64,000 bases of DNA from Stenopsyche tienmushanensis (Eukaryota; Arthropoda; Insecta; Trichoptera; Stenopsychidae): the NCBI GenBank assembly GCA_008973525.1, contig WACJ01000274.1, forward strand, positions 2,046,001 through 2,110,000. Reading direction: 5' to 3'. The stretch's first letter is position 1, and each line of letters opens with the position of its first letter. This document shows, piece after piece, positions 11,096-23,260 of this stretch. The notes under the pieces were generated by a model, which was not told the origin of the DNA, searched no databases, and saw only the letters and a list, made by a program, of their open reading frames with translations. A program made the position numbers and the translations under genes.

Positions 11096-13149
11096 TGATT
11101 TTTGATTGATCATATAACTTCTATTGTGTTAAGCAGGGACATCATTTTGGGTGGACAACGGAAAAAAAACACCCCCTCCCCCAACCTAGATTTACCACTT
11201 AAAGAGAGCAAATCTTTTTAATAAAACGCGTATAAATATAAAATTGTTTCTAAAAAATTTTTCATATAAAAGAAGACGTGAAAAACACCAAAATTCACAA
11301 AAAATGTTCAACAAGATGTCAAAAATTCAATATTTTTTAATAATCCTATTACAATAACTAGTTTGGATTTTATAGATTAAAATGTCATTCAAATTGTTTA
11401 TTTCCAATTAGGAAATTGCCGTTAATCGCGGTAACCAAGAAAGACCTTTTTTCGATGATGGGCGTCTAAGATGCCGCGTATTTCAGCAATGAGAAATGAT
11501 TTCAATTTGAAAAAACAAATGTTAAATATGCTTAAAATATAACTAAATATGTGGTAAAAATTTCGCAGTTGTATATTTATTCAGTTCGTCAAAAGAATAT
11601 TAAAAAAGCGTCAAAATGGTGCCGTCACACGGGATGAACCCCTCAATAAAAGAAAATGATCGATTCATTGTAATAATATATGACATCGACTCTTAGAATG
11701 CTTGCAGTTTTCAAACAAAATAAATAAAGTTGAGAATGTAACTAATGGTCTTGAATAATTTCTTAGGTAGTTCGACTGTATCCGCTGCAAAAGTCGGATG
11801 AATAATATATATCTTACTAGTGATCGATTCCCGATGTGTATTAAGTGTTGTGTGTGTAATTTATATGCAAAATTAACGAATAGACATGTAATGGACTACG
11901 AAAAGAGCAAAAAAACTATAATAATTACATGCTAGATAGTAGCCAATAGATTTGACAATGACAACAATGTGATATTTTGTGAGCTTCTATATCATTTTAA
12001 CCTCATAGATGGTTTGATTTCCAAAATAAAAGGTATGTTATATGAAGAGAAAAATATGCTGGAAGGATTTTGAGATGCGCAGATGAGTTGATCAATCTTT
12101 AAAATCACCCAAATTCTATTATATATCGATGATATCGCACCAGAAGATAAATGTATGTATGATGTAAATATGATATTTTCTCCATAAATGGATTAATTAA
12201 AGAAACTGAGGATGATAAGATCATAATATGTTAATTATAATAATAAGTATTACCTCTAGTTTCAGGCTCATGAATATTTTCAATGTCTTTCAATCTTGAA
12301 TATACAGAGTCCTTTGTAGATATACTTTAGAATCAAATGATGCGATAAATGTTTATGAAAAGTTTGATTTAATGAAACCAGGTTAGTATTGTTTGTCATT
12401 GCAATTTCAACTTCATAGAAACAACTAGTTAAACTATTACACTATCGCCTTTCAAATACTCAATAGGAAGCAATAAAATATTTTTGTATAGTTTGGGTAG
12501 ACAATATGAATGGAAGTCCATGTGTAAAATTTATAAGATTATCGATTTTTTCTAGTAGTGTTGATATGTATAATATCTACCCCGAATTCTATGACACTTT
12601 TATGGAAGCCTGAGTCATCTTTTTGATAAGGAAGTATTTAAAATGGCAAAAGATATGTCAAGCCTCATTAATGAAATATACAACGTCTTGGATATCGCAA
12701 TATAAATTATTCTGTTTGGGAGTCAAGTTTATGAACTCTTGATGGATTGCTTTAACAGACATATTAATCTCTATGTAAATCGAGGAATAAGGGTGAATAA
12801 TGCCTATTTTGCCGACTGAAAATCATCAGTAACATCACTGACATTACCGTTTAATGGTTCATCTATGTTTAATTTGGAAAATCGTCATATATTGGTTATA
12901 ATTCGAGTTTGGGTTTAATTTTGAAATATTCTTTGTACAATCCATATTCTAACAAAATTATAGAATTTTACATATCCTATTAAACGAACGATATTAATAG
13001 TAGTTAAACATAACAACAATTGCATAGTTAACTGGATCGATTCAATCCAGGTTCGTAATTGTGTTAACTTACAGTTTCTTATCGAATAAAAAATCTGAAT
13101 TAAACATTTTGATGTAAGACAATTTATTTTTAATTGAATTATTTGTTTA
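11096..13149. other. AT-rich DNA, nothing recognised
   Basis: About 2 kb without usable open frames and without similarity to the repeats found elsewhere in the window. Confidence 0.5.
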
Positions 13150-13194
13150 AACTATGCAATATAATGTCATGAGAAAATTTGAAATGAAATGCAA

Positions 13195-13725
13195 TTTTCT
13201 CACGTTGAGATGTTACGTCACTGTGAGGTCCGGTGCATTCGCTGGTTGCACTTCCGAAACAGGTTGAGCAAGTTTGCGAATGTGACCCCTTACCCTCCAC
13301 CTGACGTCGCCTCCAGGCACCTGCCTTGACTTTTCTTCTTCAAAGAGGAAACTAGATCACTCTTCGTCTCTTTACTCCCGTGATGCCACCCCAAAATCAA
13401 TAGTCCTTTTAATTGCAGGGGCACCGTCGACGACGTCTGCAGATGCAGAGACGATAATTACCTAACGGATATATGAGTCTTGCCGACCACCGTCAATCTT
13501 CGCGGGCTTTTACCATTTTGCAAGCAGACAATGTTCAATTAAGAATATCTGCATGCTTATTAGCCGAGTATAATTGGCCGTCGTTAGGCAACACCGGACC
13601 ACCATAATTAGGAGTCCTTCTAAACAGGTCATCGCCTGTAGACTTGCATGCTCGTACCATATAAAACACCTCTACCTCAATAATTATCGAGGCAAACGCC
13701 GTGTGAAATCGTTGGGGTGAATGGG
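13195..13725. promoter_or_regulatory. Candidate cis-regulatory block (homeodomain-site rich)
   Basis: A GC-richer, repeat-free stretch between AT-rich regions. From 13,408 to 13,690 at least six homeodomain-type cores occur (TTTAATTG, ATAATTACC, TCAATTAAG, ATAATTGG, ATAATTAGG, ATAATTATCG), together with GACCACCG and ACCACCATAATTA. No reading frame of interest crosses it. Its position about 28 kb upstream of the spineless exon would suit a distant enhancer, but this rests only on composition and motif density. Confidence 0.35.
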
Positions 13726-13999
13726 GGGGCTTGATGAGACATTTTGGGGATATATCGCTTTCTTTTCACGACAATAAAACATCATAGAAACACAATACAA
13801 CATGCATTAAGTCATCAATATCATGAAGCTGTAAGTAATCTTCAATATTCGAATATATTTGCCCTTTTTTCAATATGAATAAATTAGAATATTTATGAAA
13901 TGAATCGGATATTATTCGTTTTTTTGCAAAGTAATTAGTAAGTTTGTTCGTAATAAATCGCAAGTAAATAGAACTTACTTCAAATATTGGATGAATTTT

Positions 14000-14495
14000 T
14001 GTTTTCAAACTAGTCATCGGAGACTCGGGGAGAAACTGTTGTTACTCAAAGAGAGATTATCAATACACAACGATATTATGAAACCCCAAAAAACTTAAAA
14101 GAAGCATTCAAAACCAAAAGAGGAGTATGCTGACGATAGGAGCATTATTTTGTTGGAATGTTTTGAACCACCCCCCGTATTCCCCTGACTTATGCGCCTT
14201 CAGATTATTATCGTTTTCCCTCTCTGAAAGAACATATGAGTGGAATTAAATTTTCAGCCGACGAGCAGGTGCAAAAAGAGATTTTTAAGTGGAGGAAGTA
14301 ACTGGCGCGAAAGTTCTTAGAGAAGGGCATAAAGAAGTTTATGCCACGGCTCTTAAGATGTATTGAACGGAATGAAAATTATGTTGAAAAATAGTTAAGA
14401 AGTGTATCAACAATATCCTTTATTTTATTTTCAAATATACATTTTCTAAACAAATATAAATATTGAGTACATTTACTTTCGGGATATGCCTCGTA
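14000..14495 (+). pseudogene. mariner transposase relic, copy A (internally deleted)
   Basis: Reads INTQRYYETPKNLKEAFKTK, then in another frame SMLTIGALFCWNVLNHPPYSPDL (14,127-14,191, split here: SMLTIGALF, CWNVLNHPPY, SPDL). It continues APSDYYRFPSLKEHMSGIKF, SADEQVQKEIFKW, GIKKFMPRLLRCIERNENYV and EK-stop. Relative to mariner transposases the segment holding the second catalytic aspartate (the HDNARPH region) is missing between MLTIGAL and WNVLNHPPYSPDL. The third catalytic Asp (APSD) is present. The N-terminal half is missing. It ends in the terminal repeat ACTTTCGGGATATGCCTCGT at 14,475-14,494 followed by TA. Confidence 0.85.
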
Positions 14496-17246
14496 TATCA
14501 CATGCTGTCCTGCGTGATCATTTACAGACTTTGAGTATTTCTTATTTAGGATTAATGTACGCTATTAAAATTTATTTTTTATTAAGGGTTGTCACAATCT
14601 AATCTAATACTAATAATACAAATAAGAACATTTTTTTACAAAGCATTCTATTCCAACCAATATGTTCCAAAATCGATTCAGTTACATAACAAAGATCATT
14701 CAATGATTGATGACCTCTGTTGAATTTATTTAAAAATATAGTGGAAAAAATAAGATCCATTAAAATGTGAAGACATTTTTAGATTCAACAATCTATGTCC
14801 TTATTATTTTTAGGTATTAAAAATCATGTATTTTTCTTTGAATGAACATTGATATTTACCGGTGAGATGTTGGCGCTTATGTGGTTAAATTCTACAAAAT
14901 GTAATTTACTATTTTCCAATTATCCTAAATCAATGTACAATTAATAGCTATACATTATCAAGACTATCTTTCAAAACTTCACTATTTTTTAAACTATTAT
15001 TTGATCATCTGACTTCAATTCAAACTATTTTTATTAAACTCTATTATTATATTTATCATTTATGCTTTGCATTTTGATTAATTGTAAATCTTAAAAATGA
15101 TAGATATTCTAATCATATATTATATTTATGTTTATCTTTAATCGACATTGACAGATTTTTGCCCGATAAGAGTATAATTTCATGTAATTAGAACTGTCGA
15201 TTGAGAATTTAAAAAAAATCTAATTACCGTGCACCGATCCCCCGATACTTCCATATGCAATATTCAAATGCTTAATTACTTTGCAGCGTCGAAATGGCAC
15301 ATGTGAGATTTACCGAGGGAGATATAAGGCTTTTAATTCAATTTTGAAATAAATGGATATTGATTTCATAAAAAGCAGCAAATAAAACGCAAAATAAACG
15401 TCGGAATTTATCGGTATCCGAGTGCAGTTCACGACATGCAACGCTCAAAATGCAATAAAATATCCGAACAATAATTAATTACACGTATCTCGTGGTGTGT
15501 GTGTGTGTTCATATTTGAAAAATATTTACAAGGTTTGAATATACAAGCGTTTGTAAAAATAATATTAGCGAGAACCGATCAGAAAGTAATAATTCATCGC
15601 GTAATTTATGACGAATTCTTTATTGTTCTTTAAAGTGCATTAAACATTAATTCCACCACGCTGAATTTATAAACAATATGTTCATGTTAATAAAGTTTAA
15701 TTGCAATTTATTGATTTTAATTAAGAATTTGCTCATTGCCATATTTTATTCACTCATTGAGGACTCCTTGTTAAAGTTACCTTCGGCGAAGAGGTCGTCA
15801 ATAACTTTCCTTTGTCATACAATACTCGCTGATCTTAGGAATTAAATGAGCAATTACATAAGTTTGAGGACTCCACGACTCCGGGTAACATTACGTCCGT
15901 TCGCCCGATAAATTCCCGGTATTGTGAGGGGTCATCCTTCGTCATCTATTTATATGTTTTTGCTAAGTTGCCGCGGGAGGTCTTAATATATCAGCCGGGA
16001 TCTCTGAAATGTGAAACTCTACCGTTCGTAATGGGTGACTCAAAGAATTTGCATTCGAAGCAGTTCAAACCGCAGAATGTTCGCTTTACAATTCGATGCT
16101 ATTGCGAAATCTAATGGTGTTTTTTCTGCAATAAATTTAAAGGGGCTTATTAGTAATTTATGTGGCTAAATAAATTTTTAAGTAAATGTAATTTTTCCAC
16201 TCACGTGCTCTTTGATTCATACCGATTCGCCAGAGAAGAGGGCGGACTTAATTTATTACGCGGACCACATAGGAAATTGCGCAACGTACGTGAGAATAAG
16301 TGCTTTAAATTTTACAATAATTTACACCAATTCAAATATAAATCAAAAATGTTGAGCCGTATAAAATACAAGTGGAATATAGATCAGAATTGAATCATCA
16401 TCCAACAGGTATGAACCTTTTTATACCTTGTAAGTTATAAATTATACAGCTTTAATGTGTATTTTAATCAAAGACATAATAATTAAAAGTAATAGACTTT
16501 TTATAAGTCCAATGAAACTATTTGTAAAATCTTAAATAAAGCTGTAAATGCTGAAATTAAGAGATAAATGTAATTTAATTAAAAATTAAAGAAATACATT
16601 AATGCTGTTAAGTGGTCCATATCGTGAATTTCCTCCAATTAAATATAAGATAAAATAAAGAGAAAACATTTTGCATTTAAGCATAAAGTATAAATACTCA
16701 GTGTTAGAAATTCATTTAACAGTTTCAAAAGTAATGCCAAAAAAATACGACAAGGCTATTTTCTTAAGGCTATGATTCCCGATTATTGCGGTTTCGCAAA
16801 ATGCAGTATTTATCTTGACAGCATTAACCGCAATAATTGACGTATTCCTGCATTTCTAACTCCATAATCATCATCTTTTCCAATTAGTTCCATCATTTCT
16901 ATCAATAGTTATATCCATTAGTTCAATCGCCAATCGCATATAGAAAGATGTTTAAATAATATGCAAAAAAATTAAAAATGCTTCAATTGGAAACTATAAG
17001 ATATAAGATATGCTAAAAAAAATGAGAATGTTGGAACTACTATTGCAGGAAATAGAAATAATACTCGCATATTAATTTATAGTGTATTTTTTTATAATAC
17101 ATTAATTTATGAAAGAAAATGGAATCAATATAAAGCATATTGCGTGTACTAAATGTAGGTAAATACCCAATTAGTATGCATATTATGCAATTATCATTCA
17201 TAAAAGTAATGCATAAATAAGAGGAGAACTTGGTTTGATAATACAC
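14496..17246. other. Non-coding DNA with two candidate conserved blocks
   Basis: Mostly AT-rich without genes. Two better-textured blocks stand out: 15,180-15,480 (TAATTA-type sites in TGTAATTAG, TCTAATTACCG and TTAATTACTTTG) and 15,760-16,100 (GC-richer, unique). A short (GT)n run lies at about 15,493-15,509. An open frame at 16160-16393 has no recognisable features. Confidence 0.4.
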
Positions 17247-17345
17247 AGGCAAATCTCATATAACACGGTCGATAGGTTCCTAAAAAAATGTAATGTTATA
17301 CAAATTCGTACTGTATGAAACATGAAACTTGTGTAAGAAACTGAG
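17247..17345. repeat. pogo/Tigger-like terminal sequence
   Basis: CAGGCAAATCTCATATAACA followed by CGGTCGATAGGTTCC and later GTTATACAAATTCGTACTGT resembles pogo-type termini, in which the end runs CAGGCA-(A/C)CTC--ATAACACGGTCGATTGGTTCC. No coding part or matching right end was found; this is a solo end or the start of a degenerate MITE. Confidence 0.5.
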
Positions 17346-17714
17346 TTGGGTTCCGAAAGTTAAAATTCCTATTGTATTTAAAAATAAATATTGAAATCAT
17401 GATGATCCAAATACATAAAGTATTTGAAATACATAAACCGTTGAATATTTTTTGCAAAAACTCAATTATTTTTCATCGATTGATTTTAGATGATAGATCT
17501 TAATATAGTTTATTATATGAGACATGATACTTTATTATATAGGACTCCTACTTCGGAGCCTCCGCTTCCCGCATGGCCCAATGGCTTAATGTCAGTAGAT
17601 TCTTGTTGGAAAATGAACTATTCAGCCCATTTTTTCATAATTCAATAACTAAGGATAAGAAATAGGAAAAATACTTTTTAAATCCCTAAACGGGATTGTT
17701 TTTAAAGTAATAAT

Positions 17715-18175
17715 TTGGTCGGAAGTATTGGTATAAGATGAGAAAGTATTGACAGAGATATACTGTCAACAGCTGGATAAATTGAATGCAGCATTCTATC
17801 AAAATATATCAGCTTTGGTGAATAAACGCATCATTACTGTCCAGCACGATGATGCGTGATCTTATCTTGCGAAATTGACGCGTGAAAAACCAAGGGATCT
17901 TGGCTGGTTTGTCTTATTGCATCCACCATACTTGCAGGATCTCGCAATATCTAATTATTATCTATTTGGTTCTATGAAATATTGTTTAAGTGATCAAAAT
18001 TTAAATTTTATAGAAGGGTTGAATATCGCCCTTTCAGATTATTTTCATTCAAACGGCACAAATTAGACACTTGCCACGGGTGTTTAATACCTTCGTTACG
18101 GTGCTGCACAATATATGCCAAAAAAATTCATATAAATTTTGGTTTACAGTCGATGTTAAAATGATATGTATTATA
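17715..18175 (+). pseudogene. mariner transposase relic of a second lineage, C-terminal half
   Basis: In frame from about 17,740: EVLTEIYCQQLDKLNAAF, YQNISALVNKRIITVQHDDA, a stop, then SYLAKLTREKPRDLGWFVLL and HPPYLQDLAISNYYLFGSMK. It goes on through ALSDYFHSNGTN to a stop at 18,066. These match the C-terminal half of mariners of the SETMAR/cecropia type (VYCQQLDRL, ALVNRK, HHDNARPH, REKLRELGWEVLPHPPYSPDLAPSDYHLF). The second catalytic Asp is kept (QHDDA). The third is lost: APSDY has become AISNY (Asp to Asn). Sequence differs clearly from the neighbouring mariner copies A and B. Confidence 0.85.
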
Positions 18176-18214
18176 AAAAATATGGGGAGTATTGTAGGGG
18201 TGGATGTTTAGGAT

Positions 18215-18785
18215 ATAAGACGCATATCCCGAAAGTAAGTGTACTAATTTTTTATATTTTTTTTAGACAAAGTGTATTTGAAAAAAAATACAGGACATTG
18301 GATAGCTATTTTTCAACATAGTCGTCATCCCGTTCAATGCATCTGGTGAGCCGTGGTACAAGCTTTTTTATGCCCTCTTCGAAGAACTCTCTCGCTAGCT
18401 CCTTCCCCCACTTTAGAACCTCTTCCTGCTCCTGTTCGTCGGTTGAAAATTAAATTTCACCCGTGTATTCTTTTAGAGAGGTGATAATATGATAATCTCT
18501 TGGCGGTTTAAGTCAAAGAAATACGGGGGGTGTTTCAAAATATTCTAACAAAATAATGCTCCTATCGTCAGCATACCCCTCTTTTTGTTTTGAATGCTTT
18601 TTTTGAGTTTTTTGGGGTCTTATAATATCGTTGTGTATTTATGGTCTCTTGTTGAGGCACAGATGCGACCAAGATTTTTGGTCCCAAAACCCTGAAGTCA
18701 TGATATTTTTGCCTGAAATTGTGGTTTTGAATTTTTTGGCAGATGAATTGGTGTGATACCACTGTGACGATTGTCTTTTTGACTC
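18215..18785 (-). pseudogene. mariner transposase relic, copy B (same internal deletion as copy A)
   Basis: On the minus strand the coding relic reads HTNSSAKKFKTTISGKNIM, TSGFWDQKS, ASVPQQETINTQRYYKTPKN, SKKAFKTKRG and then the same MLTIGALFC junction straight into the NTPRI/HPPYSP-like segment. The HDNARPH region is again absent at the same place as in copy A. It ends near the plus-strand start with terminal repeat GACGCATATCCCGAAAGTAA at 18,220-18,239, the reverse complement of copy A's end with a few differences. Copy B retains about 60 codons more at the N-terminal side than copy A. Numerous stops in the C-terminal part. Confidence 0.85.
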
Positions 18786-19179
18786 AGACGTGCTTTGTTA
18801 GGAGATCTCCCTCTACCACTCAGTATGGCCAGCCCTAATTATTTTCAGTGAAAATCGATTTTTTTAAGGATTAATGCTTTGTATATTGAATCAACTTTTG
18901 TATTGATAATAAAAAATAGTTGCAAATCGTTAGTTTTTAACACCTTGCTTTTTATGTAAGGATGGATAGCTTTTAATGAACCGTTGAAGGTTTGTTTTAA
19001 GCATTGACAGTATGAATTTATTTAAGAATGCGAATTAATGTTATGCATTCCCACGGCCTCCGGATTATGGTTAAAAAAAAGGAGTTTGCTTGGAATATCT
19101 CAAGGCTTCTTCATCACGTCCAAGGGCTCAAATAAAGCAGTCAGTTGCAAGCTGGCAGTGCGTGATGTTTAAATGTCGG

Positions 19180-19790
19180 TACAGTTAGGTAATTGCAGTG
19201 CACATGGCATGACAGCGAGTGGTCAGTCGCCTTTTAAAAATTGACGTCGTTATGGCGAAGGGGTCCGAGCGCACCCCGGCCCAACGCACCCCGCCCAATT
19301 AAGGACTCCTCGCCAGCTTCTCCGACCAGCTTTCAAACGGGTTTCCTTTACTGCATTTTGCTTTATTTATATCAGTTTGACATTGTATTTGCACGGCCGT
19401 TATTTCAGTGTTTACATTTCTTGCACGCCATGTTAATTGCTGTAGTATTCGCTTCGATATGGTCTCCGATAAAACGGAAAGCCTCCGCATACTTCACAAC
19501 TACACCCAACCGTGAAATTTTAATTTGCAATAATGTTAATATTAATGCAATTGCACTTCTAGTCGCCTTTGAGCGCTTCATGAATATCTATAAAAGTGTG
19601 AGAATTTCCATGGCGATATCTGAACATCATCGAAGAAACAATCAAGATTCAGCTTATGATTTACGACTGATTCTCGGACACTTGCAAGAAAAATATCATT
19701 TTCATTATCGCACTGTCAAGCCGATAGCAGACATCGTAAACTTTACACAGTTTGTTAATTAGATACCTGTAGATTAATTTATATACTGTC
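19180..19790 (+). other. 173-codon open frame in a GC-richer block, status uncertain
   Basis: An uninterrupted frame (19,241-19,762) starts with an Arg/Pro-rich stretch read from CACCCCGGCC-type sequence, then a hydrophobic stretch, then an ordinary C-terminal part. No domain or family motif is recognised, the first in-frame codon is not ATG, and a second frame overlaps on the minus strand. It is more likely a GC-richer non-coding block than a gene. Listed because frames of this length are rare in the window. Confidence 0.2.
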
Positions 19791-20269
19791 TCTTTATGGA
19801 AATCATTTTGGGGGTTGCAATAAAAAAATCATACATTCACACATACATTATCGACACTTAGATCGATAGAATTAATCATAATCGTAAGAATAGAAGAGCG
19901 TCTATATATTTTGGAAATTATTGTGATGCTCTGGTTCTTGTTCTCCCATCTGTTTTGATATATTTTCGGATCACTTTGACATGTTTTTCATGCAATATGT
20001 CGTTAAAAATGTAGTCACAAACCACACAAATACATACATACAGATATAAATAATATGTATCTTTCGGTTTTCACTTCATTTTCTTAAATTCTTACCAAGT
20101 CTAGTTTATGTATATTTAAATATAAAATATTATATGTGAAAATAACATCAAATTTTATGGCTTACAAACATAATAACAACGTAATAGCCCTTATTAATCT
20201 TTTAATCATGTTGAGCCATTTGGTGAGGCTTATTTTCTGATATGATATTATGAATAACACTGGCTACAA

Positions 20270-21110
20270 AATCGATTCAGCATAATTAATACGTCGACTT
20301 CATAAGTTAAGATTTAATCTTATCCATTTCCTGCAATTAATGTTTTGGCTTTCACACCATGTAGACCGTTCAAAAGTAACGTGCTCACATGTAAAATTGC
20401 TTTAAGACGAAGTTCGAAAATAGTCAAGGAAGATACTTAGTGCAATGGTTAGCTCTATCGTTAATTACCGCGCTTCATTAAGCTAATTGTGTCCAAACCC
20501 TTCTTTGTCGGCGATCTTCAAATTTAACAGTCGTCATTAAAGTCGTACAATTGACTCCGCATAAGGACTGATGATTGTTAAACGCATTAATTGTTTTTTA
20601 AAAATGCGAACGCAAAGTTGAACGCGGCCGTTACAATTTACGGCTCGCGTTTCTTAATTAATTGTTAAATCTGGACGAAGCATGCGAAGATGGCAGGTCG
20701 CGAGCTGGTCTCCAGGTGCATCCGAAGACACGTGCCTGCCCGGACCTCGTCATGCGTCATTCCGGTTTCGGTTTCCTGCCACTTTCATCTGCCGATCTAA
20801 TTAAGAGGTAAATGCACTTGCACTTTTATCGCAAACTGCACATAGCGAGCGATCCTTATCTATGCATATCGAATAAATGCCCATTACGGACGCCCTTCTA
20901 CGTCTCCGTGCACTCCTCGCCATCTCTCATATTAAAGCTTGAGCATGTACGATTTTCATAGTTTGGCATTCGTGCATGAAGACAGAATTTCGGGTTATTA
21001 AATCCTCGACAAGACATCGTTGCGATGCAAAACGTGATTATTAGCGGCGCTGTTCCGAAGCGTCAGTAACACGTTGTGAATTCAGCTGTTGATGTTATGG
21101 TATTATCTTA
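20270..21110. promoter_or_regulatory. Candidate cis-regulatory block
   Basis: Repeat-free and GC-richer than its surroundings, with many homeodomain-type cores: TGCAATTAATG, CGTTAATTACCG, AAGCTAATTGTG, GCATTAATTG, TCTTAATTAATTG and TCTAATTAAGAGG. It contains no reading frame of interest. The same texture recurs at 13.2-13.7 kb and in the intron, suggesting regulatory DNA of the spineless locus. The basis is composition and motif density only. Confidence 0.35.
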
Positions 21111-21249
21111 ATCCGACGGCTCTGATATGAATATTAATGTGCATTTTTTAATGAATTAGCAAGGTGAAGCAGGAGATTATGAATTTTATTTAATGAATGT
21201 CCTGCAATGCTGAGTTTCAACTTGATCATTGAGTTTTCATGGCAATAAA

Positions 21250-21530
21250 AACGTATACAGAATGTATTGCACATGGACCGATATTTTTTTTTAGGAGTTA
21301 AGATGATCATTTGCTACGTTTCACTCATATGCCATATACCCTAAGTATCAGGGTTGTTGAAATAGATTTTTTTTCAACATTTTGAAAAAATAGCCAAATT
21401 TTCACCTTTAAATCACCATAACTTTTTAATCTGTAGTTGTAATAGCACGAAATAACTGCAAAAATGTAAGAGGAAATGTCACTTCAGACAACTACAGTTG
21501 AAATAAAGGAAGGGTGTTATGTGTGTATAT
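21250..21530 (+). repeat. R2 repeat family, partial copy
   Basis: Starts TATACAGAATGTATTGCACA and continues TGGACCGATATTTTTTTTT, TGCTACGTTTCACTCATA, AGTATCAGGGTTGTTGAAAT and TTTTTTTTCAACATTTTGAA, ATCACCATAACTTTTTAAT, GTAATAGCAC(G)AAATAACTG. These match the left third of the complete R2 element at 33,315-33,935 in the same order. The right half is not present. Confidence 0.75.
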
Positions 21531-21559
21531 GAAGCAGAGGTGGCCAATTTGAAAAATAT

Positions 21560-22065
21560 TAACATTTCTCTAGTTTTCTTGGAAATGAATAGCGTTGAAT
21601 TCTTAGAATTTCTAAATTTCTCGGAAATGAACCGATTGGAAGAAATTCTAGGAATTGGAATATTTTATTGATTTTCTCGTCGCATTTTCCAATTAGTCAA
21701 AGATCGACCGTGAGTGAAAAAGAAAATAAATGTTTGAATTGCCTTTAAATATTGAGTATTTTTTGCTATTTCTATTGAATTCAATGACTTTCAAAATAAT
21801 AGCGTCAACAAAAAAACCGCTAGATTTTTGTATGCGTTGAAATTGGGGCACAATGCAATAAAAGCAGGTGGAAATATTTGCTGAGCATTCGGGAAGAATC
21901 GATTTATGAAAGATTATTTCGAAAAGGGCAAAAATAATGTCGAAAGAGAGAAGATACATATGTTGGACAAATGGGTGCCACACGAACTGTCAGAAGGCTA
22001 AAATTGAGCCGCTTGGAAGTCTTTTCTTCGTTGATAAATTCAAATACATAACAATGATAATGATA
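21560..22065 (+). mobile_element. R1 repeat family copy carrying a mariner fragment
   Basis: Contains the TTCTCGGAAATGAACCG block, GGAATTGGAATATTTTATTG and then a mariner N-terminal relic that matches the other R1 copies. The relic includes an ATGCAATAAAAGC block and ends with GGACAAATGGGTGCCACACG (DKWVPH-like). The tail AAAATTGAGCCGCTTGGAAG is shared with the copy at 58.2 kb. The outer hAT-like ends were not located for this copy. Confidence 0.65.
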
Positions 22066-22619
22066 GTTATCATTAATTTTCATTCTATAAATTGGCCAAT
22101 ATGTTATCCTTAAGTTTGTTTTTAAATTTAATTATTAATATCATATTTTTATTTAGTATAAAATATTATTTCGCAAATCAATTTAATTTATAATAGATAC
22201 AAGATGCTCTTGATATATCGTTCATGGTTTTTTTACCTTTTTAATCAATATTGTAGAATTTATAGGGTAAGCAATTGGAGCGCGACTTGAAGCTTTCATT
22301 TGCATTTTGTCATAAATTAAAGTCACAATCTAGTTAACTTTTTAACAGTATAATACATGACTGAACATCACATTTATTCGAAAAAACACACTCATTAAGA
22401 ATTTAATCATCTTAAAATACCAAGTTATAGCATAGTAAAAAAATACTTTAAATAAGACACAATGAATGCTATTTATTTTGACAATAAAAATGCCCTGTTT
22501 GCGACTTTTAAGCGATCTATAACAATAGCGCCGATTGTGTGTATTTTTAAAAATAATATTCCCCAGCAATAAAGATGTTACATCAGTCGGGAAAAACAAA
22601 TCGAGATTCGCATTGAAAT
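22066..22619. other. AT-rich DNA, nothing recognised
   Basis: No repeat match; only a low-complexity frame at 22342-22599. Confidence 0.45.
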
Positions 22620-23260
22620 GCGTTAGCGTAGGAATCCCAGATTCTTTCGTATAAAATCTGTTACATAAGGCGGCACGCGGTATGAGGGCTCAAGCTTCTT
22701 GGAGATTTTACCCACAATATATCAACGTCAAATTAGTCTGAATAACATAATTGATGGGCGAGTAGATGTAGAGGGCCGCGCGGCGAAGACTGCTAATGAT
22801 TTATTGCGGCAGAGGACAGTAGACCCACATGAAAGATTCCTGGATGTCTTCCGATAATTGCGGATGACGACAAAATGCTCCATTTTGCTCATGAAAAGAG
22901 CGATTGATCCTTTGATCGGAAGTCGATCTTGATAATTGACGGCTATAATTCATTCTTGTCAGATTGGATCAGGTTGGAAATCGGATGGGATGCATTTTAC
23001 GTGGAGATATCTGCAGTAAGGATTGATTGTTGGAAGGTCATAATTAACGTCATACCCATTTACAATCGATTATTTATGGGACTGTCAAATAAATGAAGAT
23101 CCCCAGCGACGTGCTTGGATTGTCTGTACCGAAGAGGCGCCGCCGCGGCATATCTGCTTTGGACACTTATTCGGTGAACTATGTTCGCCCGGATGACGGA
23201 CAGTTGCTTTTAATATTCTCATAGAACGTTTAATTTTACGAATTTGTCTGTGACGAGACT
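22620..23260. promoter_or_regulatory. Candidate conserved non-coding block
   Basis: GC-richer, unique sequence with patches such as GAGGGCCGCGCGGCGAAGAC at about 22,770 and AGAGGCGCCGCCGCGGCATA at about 23,133. There is no plausible coding frame. Interpretation as regulatory DNA is inferred from texture alone. Confidence 0.3.

Noticed and set aside
19241..19762. Candidate 173-residue protein gene
   Set aside because: No ATG at the start, no domain, and an overlapping frame on the other strand; kept only as an uncertain block.
20440..20475. tRNA-like stretch (TAGTGCAATGGTTAGCTC)
   Set aside because: Only an A-box-like match; no cloverleaf pairing or GGTTCGA-type B box within the expected distance.
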